A stretch of 64,000 nt of DNA from Phaeosaccion multiseriatum (Eukaryota; Ochrophyta, other classes), in NCBI GenBank assembly GCA_965112735.1, contig OZ218960.1:682001-746000 (forward strand), read 5' to 3'. The notes below the pieces were generated by a model. That model had not been told where the DNA came from. It searched no databases and saw only the letters and a list, made by a program, of their open reading frames with translations. Positions 22,465 through 33,470 of this stretch are shown here, piece by piece (the stretch's first letter is position 1; each line of letters opens with the position of its first letter). The position numbers were made by a program, and so were the translations under genes.

Positions 22465-23562
22465 CTATGTGGATGGCCAATGTACTGGGAAAACCTTAGT
22501 GCTGCCCTTTCCCCCTCCACTACGTGCAGGTGTCTTACTTCTTCCTGTAGTGCTCATAAAACCAGTACCGGTACGGGGGGCGGCGGCCGAGTCGCTTCGA
22601 GTGAATGCCCGTCTGTAAATGAAGTAGAACACTATGAATTCCCAGCCCACACCGAACGCTCTGAACGGTACCATTACAGCAGAGGGTCGCTGACGCATCC
22701 ACGTACTCATCGGATCAACGAGGGTAATGAAAGTCATCGAGGGAGTTCCAAAACAGACATTGCATGTAGCACCCAGCACGAGATGGCACTGCGTCTTGAC
22801 CTTGCGCAAATCTGGCCCTAGCTCGGGCATCGTCTTAAGCATGCCGAGCAGGCAGGTGGTGGCAACTATAGTAGCCCCACCGAGTGCGCTCATAAAGGGC
22901 AGTATAAGGGCGAGCTCAGTCCAGAACGTGTAGTAGCCTGGGAGAACAATCAGTACCACGCAGGATGATGTCCCTGCGAAGGCCAAAGCAGCCAAGACTG
23001 CCCAGAACCGGCTCTCCACCCAGTTCTGAAGCCGAAGAACGGTTGGTGCGCGAGACAGAAGGCTCCGCGGTAAGGCAGCAAGCCACAAACGAAGAACCAG
23101 CCATGCATTTCCCGTGGCAAACCACATAGCGGCACAAAGAAAGCACCAGGCCATGGCGTCGTCCAGCACCCCTGACCCACTGTAAAACCTTCCGGTACTG
23201 ATGAGTATAGCTGTCGTGGTGTAGAGGATGCAAAGTATTGCTCCTATCAACCTGGTTTGCGCTGCACTAGTCTTCGTCTCCTGCAGCAGTGCCTTCACGC
23301 CTCCCCTACGCCGTACATGCCTGCCGAGGATGTACACCACATCGACCAAGTGGACAGCATGGATGAGCAGATGTACCATCTCGGGAGTATCTAGGTACGC
23401 CTTGGCAACACAAGCACTGTCTCCCACAATGTTCTTGTCGTAATATCCATCCCCACAGTCGGAGCAAATCCCTGTAGCTTCGTCGCACACGCCTTCGCTC
23501 TGGCTCGTACGGCCGAAAGTCGCGGCCGCCTCGTCGCGGCACGCCAGCACACACGCCGACAT
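22465..23562 (-). CDS. Multi-pass membrane protein, copy D
   Basis: 365 aa, intact and collinear with A and B. Distinguishing residues include ELALILPFMSALGGATIV in the fifth helix and KTPARSGG in the tail. The frame is open upstream to 23727 and would add a hydrophobic stretch (LSALSIIYILLQD). Because the other copies do not conserve this, I start at MSACV. The copy lies closest to CFAP52 and is followed on its 5' side by the TCAC satellite, so its promoter would sit beside or within that array. Confidence 0.65.
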   Translation of the reverse strand: MSACVLACRDEAAATFGRTSQSEGVCDEATGICSDCGDGYYDKNIVGDSACVAKAYLDTPEMVHLLIHAVHLVDVVYILGRHVRRRGGVKALLQETKTSAAQTRLIGAILCILYTTTAILISTGRFYSGSGVLDDAMAWCFLCAAMWFATGNAWLVLRLWLAALPRSLLSRAPTVLRLQNWVESRFWAVLAALAFAGTSSCVVLIVLPGYYTFWTELALILPFMSALGGATIVATTCLLGMLKTMPELGPDLRKVKTQCHLVLGATCNVCFGTPSMTFITLVDPMSTWMRQRPSAVMVPFRAFGVGWEFIVFYFIYRRAFTRSDSAAAPRTGTGFMSTTGRSKTPARSGGGKGSTKVFPVHWPST

Positions 23563-23734
23563 GTGTCTATGCTGGAGGGAATCCTGGAGGAGAATATAGA
23601 TAATAGAGAGGGCGGAAAGGGGAGGAAATATGGCGAGTTGGTGATACAACTTCCGAAACCGCTGGCCTGCGCCATCTGTGGGACGGAGGCAATTCATACT
23701 TACAGGCACAAATATAAATAAAACCACCCTTAAT

Positions 23735-24250
23735 CACTCGCTCACCCCACTCCAGCTACTCACTCGCTCACTCACTCATGCACCCACCCACCCACCCACC
23801 CACCCACCCCCCCCTCACTCACTCACTCACTCACTCGCACGCACACATTCACACGCACAAACACACACAGACAGACACACACACATACACTCACTCACCC
23901 CTCACTCACTATATCCTACGCACTCACTCACGCACTCACTCATTCACTCACTCATTCACTCACTCATTCACTCACTCATGTACTCACTCACTCACTCACT
24001 CACTCACTCATGCACTCACTCACTCACTCACTCGCTCACTATACCCTACGCACTCACTCCAGCTACTCACTCACTCACTCACACACACTCACTCACTCAC
24101 TCACTCACTCACTGGCGCACTCACTAACTCATTCACCCCCCCTCGCTCACCGCCTCACTGCCTCACAGACGCACAAGCAGCATGCTCTCTCATTCACGAA
24201 CTCACTCACTCGCTCGCTAAATCACTCACCGCTCCCTCACACACGCAAAC
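23735..24250. repeat. TCAC/ACTC tetranucleotide satellite (block D)
   Basis: This is the duplicate of the array at 15940-16460, differing in repeat number and local order. Flanking single-copy sequence on both sides matches block B, so the array moved as part of the block rather than arising twice. Confidence 0.9.
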
Positions 24251-24404
24251 GCAAACACACATATGGTACGATATGTCAAGTACGCTGGGTGGTTTGCCAA
24301 AGTGCCTGTCAGATTCTGTAACGTTTGAATGAGGGTGGTTCCTTTGCACGTACAATACAATAATTCCCTAACCAGCCTACGTCTTCCTCTGAGTCAAAGA
24401 CATC

Positions 24405-24671
24405 ATGGCCCCCACCATGCTGTGCCTCTGCCGGTTTGTCTCTACTGGTGCCAAGCTGTGTCGATGCGCAGATGAGAGGCACGAAAACCAGGAGCGGTGG
24501 CTGGCTCGCTCGTCTGGCGGCAGCAGTGGCTCGAGTAAGAAGAAGAGCAGCTGCAGTAGGTCGGGTAAGAAGACTGTCTGTCTCTGCAAGTTCAGCGGGA
24601 GCTCTGGTAACAATTCGAGTGGGCGTAGTGGAAGGTCGGGCGGTGGTGATTCTTCCTCTTTTGGGTCTTGA
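24405..24671 (+). CDS. Small Cys/Ser-rich ORF in block D flank, doubtful
   Basis: 88 codons, MAPTMLCLC start, ending in a Ser/Gly-rich tail. It is the longer of the two duplicates and would be the intact version if the pair is coding. The opposite strand and a second forward frame are open too, which weakens the case. Confidence 0.2.
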   Translation: MAPTMLCLCRFVSTGAKLCRCADERHENQERWLARSSGGSSGSSKKKSSCSRSGKKTVCLCKFSGSSGNNSSGRSGRSGGGDSSSFGS

Positions 24672-24949
24672 CTGCGGAATGGATGGAACAGAAGGAGGTG
24701 AGAAGGCTCTTAGCTAGACAGATGTATTAGGAAGTGCTTGGCGCTACAGAAAACTCAGGTGTCGCCCCTTCCTCTCCGGCAGCAAGCGCCATGACTGATG
24801 GCTCCAGCACATGGTGTCGGACTCGACAAACCCGTTTCCTCCACCCGCTCTTCTCCTCGCTCGTGCGACCCCCCAACACTCATCATCTTGCATCCCCTCT
24901 CTCCTGCCATCTGTGACCGTATGTCTGAAGCTCATACTCATCCTCGTCA

Positions 24950-27793
24950 TCATGTGTATACGTTCCACACGAGTATGTTCCCATCCTCCCCCGCCGTGAC
25001 GATCTGTCTCCCGTCGGGGCTAAACTTGACCCCCCTGATGGTGTTTGAGTGTCCCTTCCCGGTGGCCACTTGTCTTGCCGTTTCAAAGTCCCACAGCCGT
25101 AGAGCCTTGCCTGTGCCGCCCGTCGCAAAGAGCTGAGGACGCCGCTCGGCCCGCCCCTGACTCCGTCCCGTCCCCTCTCCAGCCCCCTCCTCGCCCTCCT
25201 CCTCGCTCCCTTGGACCCCCCCCCCTCCTCCTCCTCCTCCTTCTCCTCCCTCTCCCTCTCCGGTGTCAATGTCCAAACACAGCGCCTCGTCGCTCATGTC
25301 GTCCGTCAAATCCCGAACAGTGGTCGGGTTGTGTTCTCGAAGGTCCCAATAGTTGACTCTCTTCTCCTGCCCCACTGTAATCACCGTGGTTTGATCGCGA
25401 CTCAAGGCCACGGCGTTGATGCCCCCCATGCGTTGCGAGTGATTGCTAACTTGCTTCTCCGTGCGAAGGTTCCAACAGATGAGTGTGCGGTCTCGAGAGG
25501 CGGACAAGGCGTGCACGTCGTCGCCAAACAGCGCGATGGATGGCACTCTCTGTCCGTGCTGTTTGAGATGGGTGATGAGGTCTCTGGACCGTAACTCCCA
25601 CACGCGAAGTTCCCCCTCCTGCCCTCCCGACATAATGTAACGCTCGTTGCCGCTCAGCACGATTGACGTAACGCCTGGGGGGAGAGGAGTGATGATGGTG
25701 GAGAAGGTGGGGGGGGGGGGGGGCGAAGCAGGAGTTAAGCGGGAGTGCAACGACAGCGAAAAAAAGAGCGAGGTCTTTGGAGGGGGGGGTTGGGTGGCAA
25801 AGACCAAAAGGTAAGGGTGGCGAGGAGGGTGGTTGTGTGGGTGTGTGGGTGTGTGCGTGCGCGTGCAAAAGGGGAGGTAGTTTTCCAGTGTTCGGCAGAA
25901 GGAGGGGGAGACTCGGCGATTATCATCCAACCGTTCTGATGGGCGTTATCGATGGTCCACAGCAGATGGCCACTATCCACGTCATGTGCCCGTATGTTGC
26001 CGTCCGTCCACCCCGAGATCAACATGTCCAGGGTCATGAGCAGGCAGGCAGGCGCGCCTGCATCCCTCACGAGTGCCTGCGTTACCACGGTATAGTCCCC
26101 TGCGTCCCAGATGCGCAGGGTGCAGTCGGTGGAGGACGTGGCGAAGCGGTCGGAGCAGTTGCGGGCGTAGGCCACGGCCGTCACGGGGCCGAAGTGGTTC
26201 TGGCTCACCTGTTTGTTTAGGTTTGTTTGGGTTTTGTTTGTTTCTGTTGGAGGCAGCAGGTAAATTGATTGGCTAGTGCAGCTCCTCTTGACTCTCTCCT
26301 CCTCCCTCCCTCCCTCCCTCCCTCATGACTTAGTGACTAAGTGAGTGCTAAGGCAATGAATAGCTGACTGAGTGCGTGTAAGTCAACTGAAGAACTGAGT
26401 GACGACTCACCACGAGCGAGGCCATGGTCTCAACGCGCACTCTGTAGATGAAGCCCAGGTCTGTGCCAGCAACCACCTGTGCATTTCGTGCGTTTCGTGC
26501 GTTTCGTGTGTTGCGTTGGTTGATGAGTGCGTCAATGAAGAGTGTGCGTTAGTCAGATTTTGGTCAAGGCTCCTGCTCTACCCAGCAGAGCAGACCTGCT
26601 TCTTACTTCTCGCATCAATAAGCAGGGCGGGTCACAAACAAAGCGTGTAATGCACTTCCAGACCGGGCCAGCGGTGTGAACAAACAGATAAAACACAAAC
26701 CCCGGACATACACACCCACACACACACCCACGCGCACACACACCCACACACACACGCACACACACACACACACACGCACACACGCACGCACACGCACCTC
26801 CATGCGGTCTGGTGAGAAGGACATGCCCACGACGGCCCCCTTGAGGCGGCTCTGAGCGGTGTCCTGCATGGTAGTGGCCCCAAAGGCAGTGACCGTGCCG
26901 TCCCCGCCTCCGCAGATGACGCCCTCGGGCCAGCAGAGGAGGCTGTGCACGCCGAGACTGCAGGCACGCACCACCCGCTGACCGAGAAGGTTGGTCTTGA
27001 CGATGCCGAGGATGAAGTCTCCCGTGGTGGTGGCTGCGAAGACTGTCTCTTTGTCGTCGCTGAAGGCGATGGCGGTGATCTGACGGACAGCAGCGCCCCT
27101 ACCCTCGTGCATCATGCGCTCTCCCCGCATCTCACCCGTGAAGGGGTTGAGGGCCCAGAGACAAACGTCATTGTGCCCCGCGGTGGCGAGGAGGTAGTCT
27201 GCGGTGTCTCTCCGCTTGACGTTCTTGACGAAGCCGCCCCAGCAGGCCGTGACCACCGGAGCGGGGTTGTGTTGTGCGATGGTGACGATGAAACCGTTGG
27301 ACATGTCCCACACGAGGATCTTGCGATCCTGCTCTACACCCACCGTCACGAGCAGCTTCTCGTCGTCGCTAAAGGCCACCGCCCCGACCCCGTAGTCATG
27401 CTCGGCCAATCTGTAGAGCAGTCGCTTGCTGGCAAAGTCCCACACGATGGCGTCCGCGTTCTCCCCGTGCTGCCCCGACGCGATGAGCGCCCCGGACTTG
27501 CTAAGGGCCAGGCAGGTGATGTTAGCGTCGTGTCCGTGCAACAGGACCTGTTGGTGCGCGTCGTTGAAGTCACAGATGGCAACTGTGCCCCCCGCCGCCA
27601 CGACAAAGTCCTTGCCGTTGGGGTGGTAGAATGGCCCCCCTCCTGTGCACGAGTACCCAATCGCGTGCTCCAGCTCGAGCTGGGGCCCTATCGCCGCTTC
27701 ATCTTCGTAGCCCCCCCCGCCTCTTGACTTGTCTTCGCTGCTCCGATTTGTGGCTCCTGCAGCGTCCTTCTCTTCCCCGTTCCGAAAAGACAT
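24950..27793 (-). CDS. CFAP52: Cilia- and flagella-associated protein 52 (WDR16), WD40 protein
   Basis: Axonemal WD-repeat protein, in other organisms a microtubule inner protein of doublet microtubules. Exons in transcript order: 27793-26798, 26476-26411, 26208-25932, 25674-24950, giving 687 aa, a little longer than usual. It carries about a dozen WD-like blades (HGHDANITCLALS, IVWDFASKRLLYRL, EHDYGVGAVAFSDDEK, ILVWDMSNGF, LRIWDAGDY, WTDGNIRAHDVDSGHLLWTIDNAHQNG, LRVWELRSRD, LICWNLRTEK, LRLWDFETA, ILVWNVYT at the end). The short 22-codon exon 2 (VVAGTDLGFIYRVRVETMAS) is a CFAP52 signature between the two propellers. A Gly/Glu-rich insertion of about 40 aa sits near residues 585-625. Intron 1 begins in a (GTGC/GTGT)n tract. 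The gene implies that the organism builds motile flagella. Confidence 0.93.
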
Positions 27794-28589
27794 GGCTGCG
27801 TGCGCGCGCCCGTCAACGTTGCCCTGCCAGCTGCTCCAGTAGTAGCAGCAGCAGTTGTAGTGTACGAGGTGCTATTCCGGCCGTGCTGCTAGTACTGGGG
27901 CCTTCAGGGGGTCTGGTGGTGGAGGTTGCACCTTTTCATCACCGGGATGGATTGATGACTGAAGCAGAGTGAAATCCGGGCTTGGACCTCGTCTTCCTTT
28001 CTCAAGTTTCTGTTGCCCTCTCTATGTGTGAATCATGAAATTCTTTGAAGGGGAGTGGGTCCATCGAAGCAAGGGTGGGTGAGGGAGGGGGTTCATGGGA
28101 CAATGAAGAGTTGGATGTGAGTTAGTGAAAAGACGAAGAAGCGGCGATCTGTCTCCTTCTCCACAAGCAATACTACTCCACAGGCTAACACCAAAGCCGA
28201 GGCGCTCGACTAGAAGCAACAGGGGTACGGAAGACCAAGGCAGCAGAATTGGCGGAGGGGAAAGAGAGAGAGAGAGAGGGATCGAGGGAGAGAGACAGAC
28301 CCTATAATGCCGATTGTCATCTTGGGGAAGCACTTGTCGTGAAGGTTGCTTGGTCTCTACGGCACCGTTGCGCTATTCATCTTCCTCATACCGCCCTTCA
28401 CCTGACGTACCTCTCCTCTTCTAGGTTCTGCGGCTTGGCCTCCCCCTCGATAATCCCCCCTCGTAACGGCGTGCTCGCCAAGCTGTGAGCTTGGAGGAGG
28501 AACACGTCCAGATCGCTCGGGAAAAATGAAAGAGGCCAACCAAGGAGGAAAGGAACCATGCTCATGACGTTTCCGTGAGGACACGAAGC
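27794..28589. promoter_or_regulatory. Divergent intergenic region between CFAP52 and the ankyrin-like gene
   Basis: No gene seen. It should hold promoters for both divergent neighbours. A (GA)n tract lies at about 28262-28280. A stretch of CAG/TAG triplets (27836-27856) follows the CFAP52 start on the upstream side. Confidence 0.3.
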
Positions 28590-29647
28590 ATGAGTTCTGA
28601 GGACGGCGGAGGGAGGGGAGGAGACGAGGCAGCCAAGGAAGGGGGGGGGGTCATGCTCTTGATGCTCATGAGGCTTTGCAGTTGGGCGAGGTACTCCGGC
28701 TGGTGCTTGGGTACGTGGGAGATGGGCACTTTGGCTTTGTAGGCGGGGTGAGCACCGAGTGGCGGGCCCACTACACCGCCTTGTATCCCGCTTCAACCAC
28801 CTTTGGGTCTGTCGTCAGCTCTGCGGAGCGCCTCCGCTGGGCGAGAAGCCGGGGCCTTCCGCTGTCCAAGTTGCTCTTTCGACACGGGGCCCGGGCGGGC
28901 GATGTGGACACATGCGTCGCTCTCCATGGCATGGGCTGTCCCTGGGACGGAGGAGCGTGTGAGTCCACCGTGCAGAATGGGCGGCACGGTCTGAGTGTTC
29001 TCCAATGGCTGCGCTCCGAAGCTCTGCCCGAGAAAGAGCGCTGCCCGTGGTACCCCAATCTCATCTGCGGACGTGCTGCGGGCGCCGGACACCTCGCCAT
29101 CTTGGAGTGGCTCCTGCACGACGATTGGGAGGAAGGCGGTCCGCCGCCTTGCCGCACAGACACGCTATCCTGGATGTACGCTTGCGAGGGAGGAAACGTG
29201 CACGTGGTGCACTTCCTGCTCAATCATCCCCGTACGAGGAGAGTCGTGCCTGGGCCTGGACCTGCCTCTATGCCTATGTCGCGTCAAGGTGCTGTGGACT
29301 GGCGGCACCGACCTTTCGGGGCCTACTGGGGCGCGGCCTACGCAGCTGCTCACTTCGGCCACCACGAGCTGCTGCGCTATCTACACGCCAAGGCTCGCCA
29401 TTTGTGCTTTTGGAACGAGACTGTGTGCCAGGCTGCGGTCGCCAATGCCCGGAGCCTCGCCATGTTGAAGTGGCTTCGATCCGAGGGTGTTCAGTGTCCG
29501 TGGGACGAACGGTGCTGCCCCCAGGTCATTAGGGACAGCAAGTGGAGGGGAAGGTATGACGAGAAGTGGACAATCGATGAAGAGCTGTTTCAGGAGATCA
29601 AGGAGTGGGTCCATGCCAATGGGCACCCCTGTGACTGCCCGGACTGA
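28590..29647 (+). CDS. Ankyrin-like repeat protein with CPW motifs
   Basis: Family typical of brown and other stramenopile algae: an F-box-like N-terminus (LGEVLRLVLGYVGDGHFGF then VSTEWRAHY) followed by degenerate ankyrin repeats each carrying CPW (HGMGCPWDGGACESTV, GHLAILEWLL, GNVHVVHFLLNH, GHHELLRYLHAKA, LAMLKWLRSEGVQCPWDERC). It ends HANGHPCDCPD. The domain frame is open from before 28652 but has no ATG of its own. The nearest good ATG (28590, MSSEDGGGRGG) is one base out of frame, separated by a run of ten G (28641-28650). Either the run is miscounted, or translation starts elsewhere, or a splice acceptor at 28679-28681 joins an unseen first exon. The function is unknown; these repeats usually bind proteins. 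Confidence 0.75.
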
Positions 29648-29692
29648 GGATACCTTCTTGCTCTGGCGGGCAATGCAAACAAACGGTTTCGG

Positions 29693-29775
29693 TTGGTGGG
29701 TTGGTGGGTTGGTTGGTTGGTTGATTGGTTGGATGGTTGGATGGTTGAATGGTTGGTTGGTGGATTGGATGGCCA
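29693..29775. repeat. TTGG tetranucleotide repeat
   Basis: [22 protein letters not shown] array directly after the ankyrin-like gene's stop codon, likely in its 3' UTR. Confidence 0.85.
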
Positions 29776-29892
29776 CTCATCCGCCGCCAACCCCACCCCT
29801 CTGCCACACTCCACCACGGCGTGTACTTCAGTTCAGTATCGTACTACATCGAAGAATCCAATCGAAATCCATGCGCCCTCCCCGTAGGATCC

Positions 29893-32800
29893 TTAGCCCC
29901 CCTTCGCCCCCTTCGTCCCCCCTTGGGCCCTCTCCCGGTCCTTGATGGCCCTATACTGCGAGAAGCTGAGCCTCTCAGTGAGGCACTCGAAGCGCCAAAG
30001 ACGCAGGGAGCTCTGCACGTGAGGGTCACTCCAGGCCTGCTGCGCGTGTTGGTAGCCCGCCCTGTGAATGAGCTGCTGGAGGATGTCCCGCTTGCTGCTG
30101 TGGCGGAAGGTGTCGGGGAACACACTCCCCCTGTACACCTCTCCCTTCTCGTCCTGGGGCAGGCCGGTGTGGGGGCGTGTGAGTGCGTGGGTGGGCGCGT
30201 GCGAACAAGGGGGGTCGGGAGGGGATGGAGAGGAGGGGGGCGGCACAGAGAAGGCCAGCATTGACGTCAGAGGCCAGAGCAGCAGTGGTGCGTACGTCAG
30301 AGACCAGACCAGAGAGGAGACCTTTCACGCAGTTTTACAGAGCCTTACGTAGAGCCTGACGTCACGTAAACACAAACATAACATAACATAACATAACATA
30401 TCGTAACAGTTACGTTAAGTTACGTACCTGGAACTCCCCCAGCAGTCCGTGCTGTGCGGGGTTGAAGTCGTGAGGCTGCATGGCCCTCTCCAGGCCCCTG
30501 ACCACAAGCACCTTGCAGCGGGTCAGGGGCAGCTGAGCAGCCAGCAGGGGGGAGAAGGAGGAGGCGGAGGCGGAGGGGGAGGGGGAGGAGGAGGAGGAGG
30601 AGAAGGGGGCGCCCATGCTGCCTAGCCTTCCCCAACTGCCTCCTCCTCCTCCTCCTCCTCCTCTTCCGTCGTCGTCACCATCTGTGGCGGCGTTGACGGC
30701 ATACTCGAGGAGAGCCGCGCGGAGGGGCCGCGGGGTGAAGCTGCCCGCGAATCCCGACACCCGATACTTGCTGCCCTTGCTGCTGCCCTTGCGGCTGCCC
30801 TTTTCGAGGGTTTCCCAACGCACAAACAGCGCGGTTGGCGGGTCGGTGTTGTGCCCCAGAGTAGAAAACGAGGCGGCGGCGGAGGAAGAAACGGAGGAAG
30901 AGGAGGCGGCGGTGGAGAAGAGGGAGGACGACGGCGAGGACGACACCAAGCAAGGTGCCGGCGCCGTGTTGGCTCTCTGTCTGCGGCCGATGTGCTGGCT
31001 GACCTCTCTGGCGCTCCAACCCCCCTCGAAGTGCAGCATCAGCGCGTCAAAGGCCTGCAGGCAGAGGCCCCCCTGGGGCCAGAGCCTGAGCATCCCCGGC
31101 CCAAGGGTCGGTGTTGCTGTTGGCGTTGGTGGAGAGGTCTCCTGCTGCTGTGGGCCGAGCGCACGGGGAGGGGCGGATGGAGCCATCACCGGCAGCCGCT
31201 CGTACCACTCCTGCTGCCACCACCACCTCTGCTCTCGCATCACCAACTGCTGCTGCTGCACTTCCTCTACCACGGGCTCCGCCGCTGTTTCGTTGCGCAT
31301 GCCATTTGCGTGACCCATTCCCATGCGTAGAGAGACTTCTCCGTCCTCTCTGCTCTCTGGCCCTCCGTCCGTCCCCTTTCTCTCTATGCTCCCTCGCGCG
31401 TAGCCCTCGACAGGCAAATCGCTTGCGCTAGACAAGACCCCCTTCTCCCTCTGCTGCTGCTGCTGCTCCTCCTCCTCCTCGTCGTCGTCGTCCTCCTCAC
31501 CCTGCTCCTCGTCCTCCTCCTCTTCTTTTTTCTCCTTGTCTTGCTGCTGCTCCGGCTCAGCTTGTAACGGTAGAAGCGCAGGACCTTCCGCTGCCCCTAA
31601 CGACGGTCTTCGATACGCTCGGCCGCCCCCCTCCCCCTCCCCCCCCTCCCATCTGTTGCCAACTCCAACTTCCCTGTCGCCCTCGCCATCGCCCTCGCCG
31701 CGGAGAGAAGCGCCTTCGCCTATCTGCGCCGTCTCTTGCTGTCCTCCCCTTCTCTGCACCTCCACCTCTCCCTCCTCCCCGCCCCTCTCCCCTTCCTCCT
31801 CCTCCTCCTCCTGCTGCTGCTCCTCCTCCTCCTCCTCCCCCTCCTCTTCGTCGTCGTCGCCCTGATTGTTCGCCGTTTCAAGAGCTGTCGGACAAACCAC
31901 TGCTTCTCTCGTGTCCTTCCTTTCCCAACAAGCAGCGGCCTCGATGCATGAGGATAGGGGTGTAGGAGCACCAGCAGCATCGAAGCACGATGATGGGTGC
32001 GGGACAGCAGGACCCCCACCCTTCACTTTACGCACGATTGTTTGCCCCATCCCCTCCATGGGTATGCCCGCAGTAAGGCTACTTGCGCAGCTCCAGGGCC
32101 CCCCTCCCTCTCCCCCTCCTCGTCCTACCGCAGCTGCTCGTGTGTCCCCCATGTCCCTCTCGAAAGATGCTCCTCCTACTCCCTCCCCTACCCTCCTAAC
32201 CCCTCCATCGGACGGCGCCGTGCGACACCTTCTTCGCTGTCCTCCTCCTCCTCCTCCTCCTCCTCCTCCTCCTCCTCCGTCTCTACCTCTTGCTGCGGAT
32301 GCCCTTGATGTACGCAATAACGTGTTGGATGGGCGGCTGTGCATGGCATAGATGCAACTGATGTCCTCAACATGCGCGGCCCCTCCCCAGTCATTCTCGG
32401 GCACACCGCGCTGCCTCACGGGGTCCCTGCTGTACATCCACCACTCGGCCTGTTTCTGCCCCTGTCCTCTCCGGCGGGAGGAGCTCTGGCGTTCCTCACC
32501 CCGGTGCTTCCCTTTTCTGTCTTTTCTCTTCATGCTCTTGCCACCACTCCTGCCCTGTTCGCTCTCTCTCTGACTTGCCGCCTTGCTGCCCCTACTACTG
32601 CCGTGGCGAGCAGACCCACCTAACGCCGTCGAGGGGCGACCGACATAGGCGGCCTTCGAAGTGCCAGCAGGACGGGGCACAAGCAGACGGCAGGTGGCGG
32701 TCGGGGGCCGAGTCACCGCGCCCACCAAAGAGGGCCACGAGGAAGAGGCTCCGTACGGACTATGCGTGGTAGCGCCGCTACCTCTGGTGGTACCCGGGTA

Positions 32801-33349
32801 GGCGGGGCGTGGACGACTTGTCGAAGCGAACCCGCCCTGTCTGTTCCGCCGGATCCGCCTCCTCTGTGTTACGGCACCTACTGGGCGATGCCCGTCGGCA
32901 ATGTGATCCACAAAGAGGAGACTTTTGTTGTCGTCGTCATCTTCCTCATTGTCGTGAATTTGACCCTTCCATTTGCCTCCACCGAGCGTGAGAAGCTTCT
33001 TCTCCTTGGCTCTCTCCTTGTCCTCCTGCCTCTGCTTCTCCTCCTCTCGCCTTTGTGTATCCCTTCTCCTCGCCGCCTCCTCCTCCTCTCGTCGCTTCTG
33101 CTCCCGCTGGCGCTGCATCTCCTCCTCCTCCTCCTGCTTCAGCTTCTTTTCCTTGTCCTCCTCCTCTTTCTCTTTCTCCTTCTCCTCCTTGGCCGCCCCG
33201 ATGGATGAGGCAATCGTGTTTCCTCCAGAGACAGCGACATCGCTTCCGTCTCCGTCTCGCCGCCCCCCCTCCACTCTCGCAGGTAGGCCCTTGGCCTTGG
33301 GTTTGTCCCCCTCAGAGTCGAAGAGACGGCGCAGCCTCGAAAGCACCAT
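29893..33349 (-). CDS. Large charged, low-complexity protein of unknown function
   Basis: Two exons: 33349-30428 and 30153-29893 (acceptor CCCCAG), about 1,060 aa. The start MVLSRLRRLFDSEG is chosen because the next upstream ATG (33454) lies only 16 bp from the divergent gene's ATG. The N-terminal third is a Glu/Lys/Arg-rich coiled-coil-like region, for example RREEEEAARRRDTQRREEE. The middle is full of poly-Gly, poly-Glu and poly-Gln from triplet repeats. The C-terminal about 280 aa look globular (GLCLQAFDALMLHFEGGWSA, TALFVRWETLEKG, YRVSGFAGSF, CKVLVVRGLERAMQPHDF) and continue into exon 2 (GEVYRGSVFPDTFRHSSKRD). I do not recognise this domain. It contains a dispersed motif in antisense (31237-31255), inside coding sequence. 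Confidence 0.65.
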
Positions 33350-33470
33350 CGAGGAAGGCGAGTCCTCGATCGAGGGGGGCCGCCCTAAAAGTAACGCCAG
33401 CCGCCATCGGAGAGGTTGGCGTAGATGGCAACGAACGATATCCATAGATGGCAATCGTTTGTGCGGTTGA
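33350..33470. promoter_or_regulatory. Compact bidirectional promoter
   Basis: Only 121 bp separate the chosen start codons of two divergent genes (33349 minus, 33471 plus). The segment contains the palindrome-like CCATAGATGGCAA and a similar AGATGGCAACGAACG. Confidence 0.45.

Larger units (their letters stand above)
21461..24925. repeat. Duplication block D (gene copy D + TCAC satellite + flank)
   Basis: It matches block B across the gene, satellite and small-ORF flank, and ends within about 25 bp of the CFAP52 stop codon at 24950. The B/D-specific sequence upstream of the gene (GAGAATATAGAT, then GACGGAGGCAATTYATACTTACAG) is absent from A and C. This places D as the partner of B. Confidence 0.85.

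Noticed and set aside
24436-24717. Alternative 93-codon frame over the small Cys/Ser ORF
   Set aside because: It diverges completely from the block B copy after one indel and has no domain; kept only as part of the uncertainty of that locus.
30615-33208. Several plus-strand Leu/Ser/Pro-rich frames opposite the charged protein
   Set aside because: Complements of GAG/CAG triplets on the minus strand. The minus frame is continuous and splices to a globular C-terminus.
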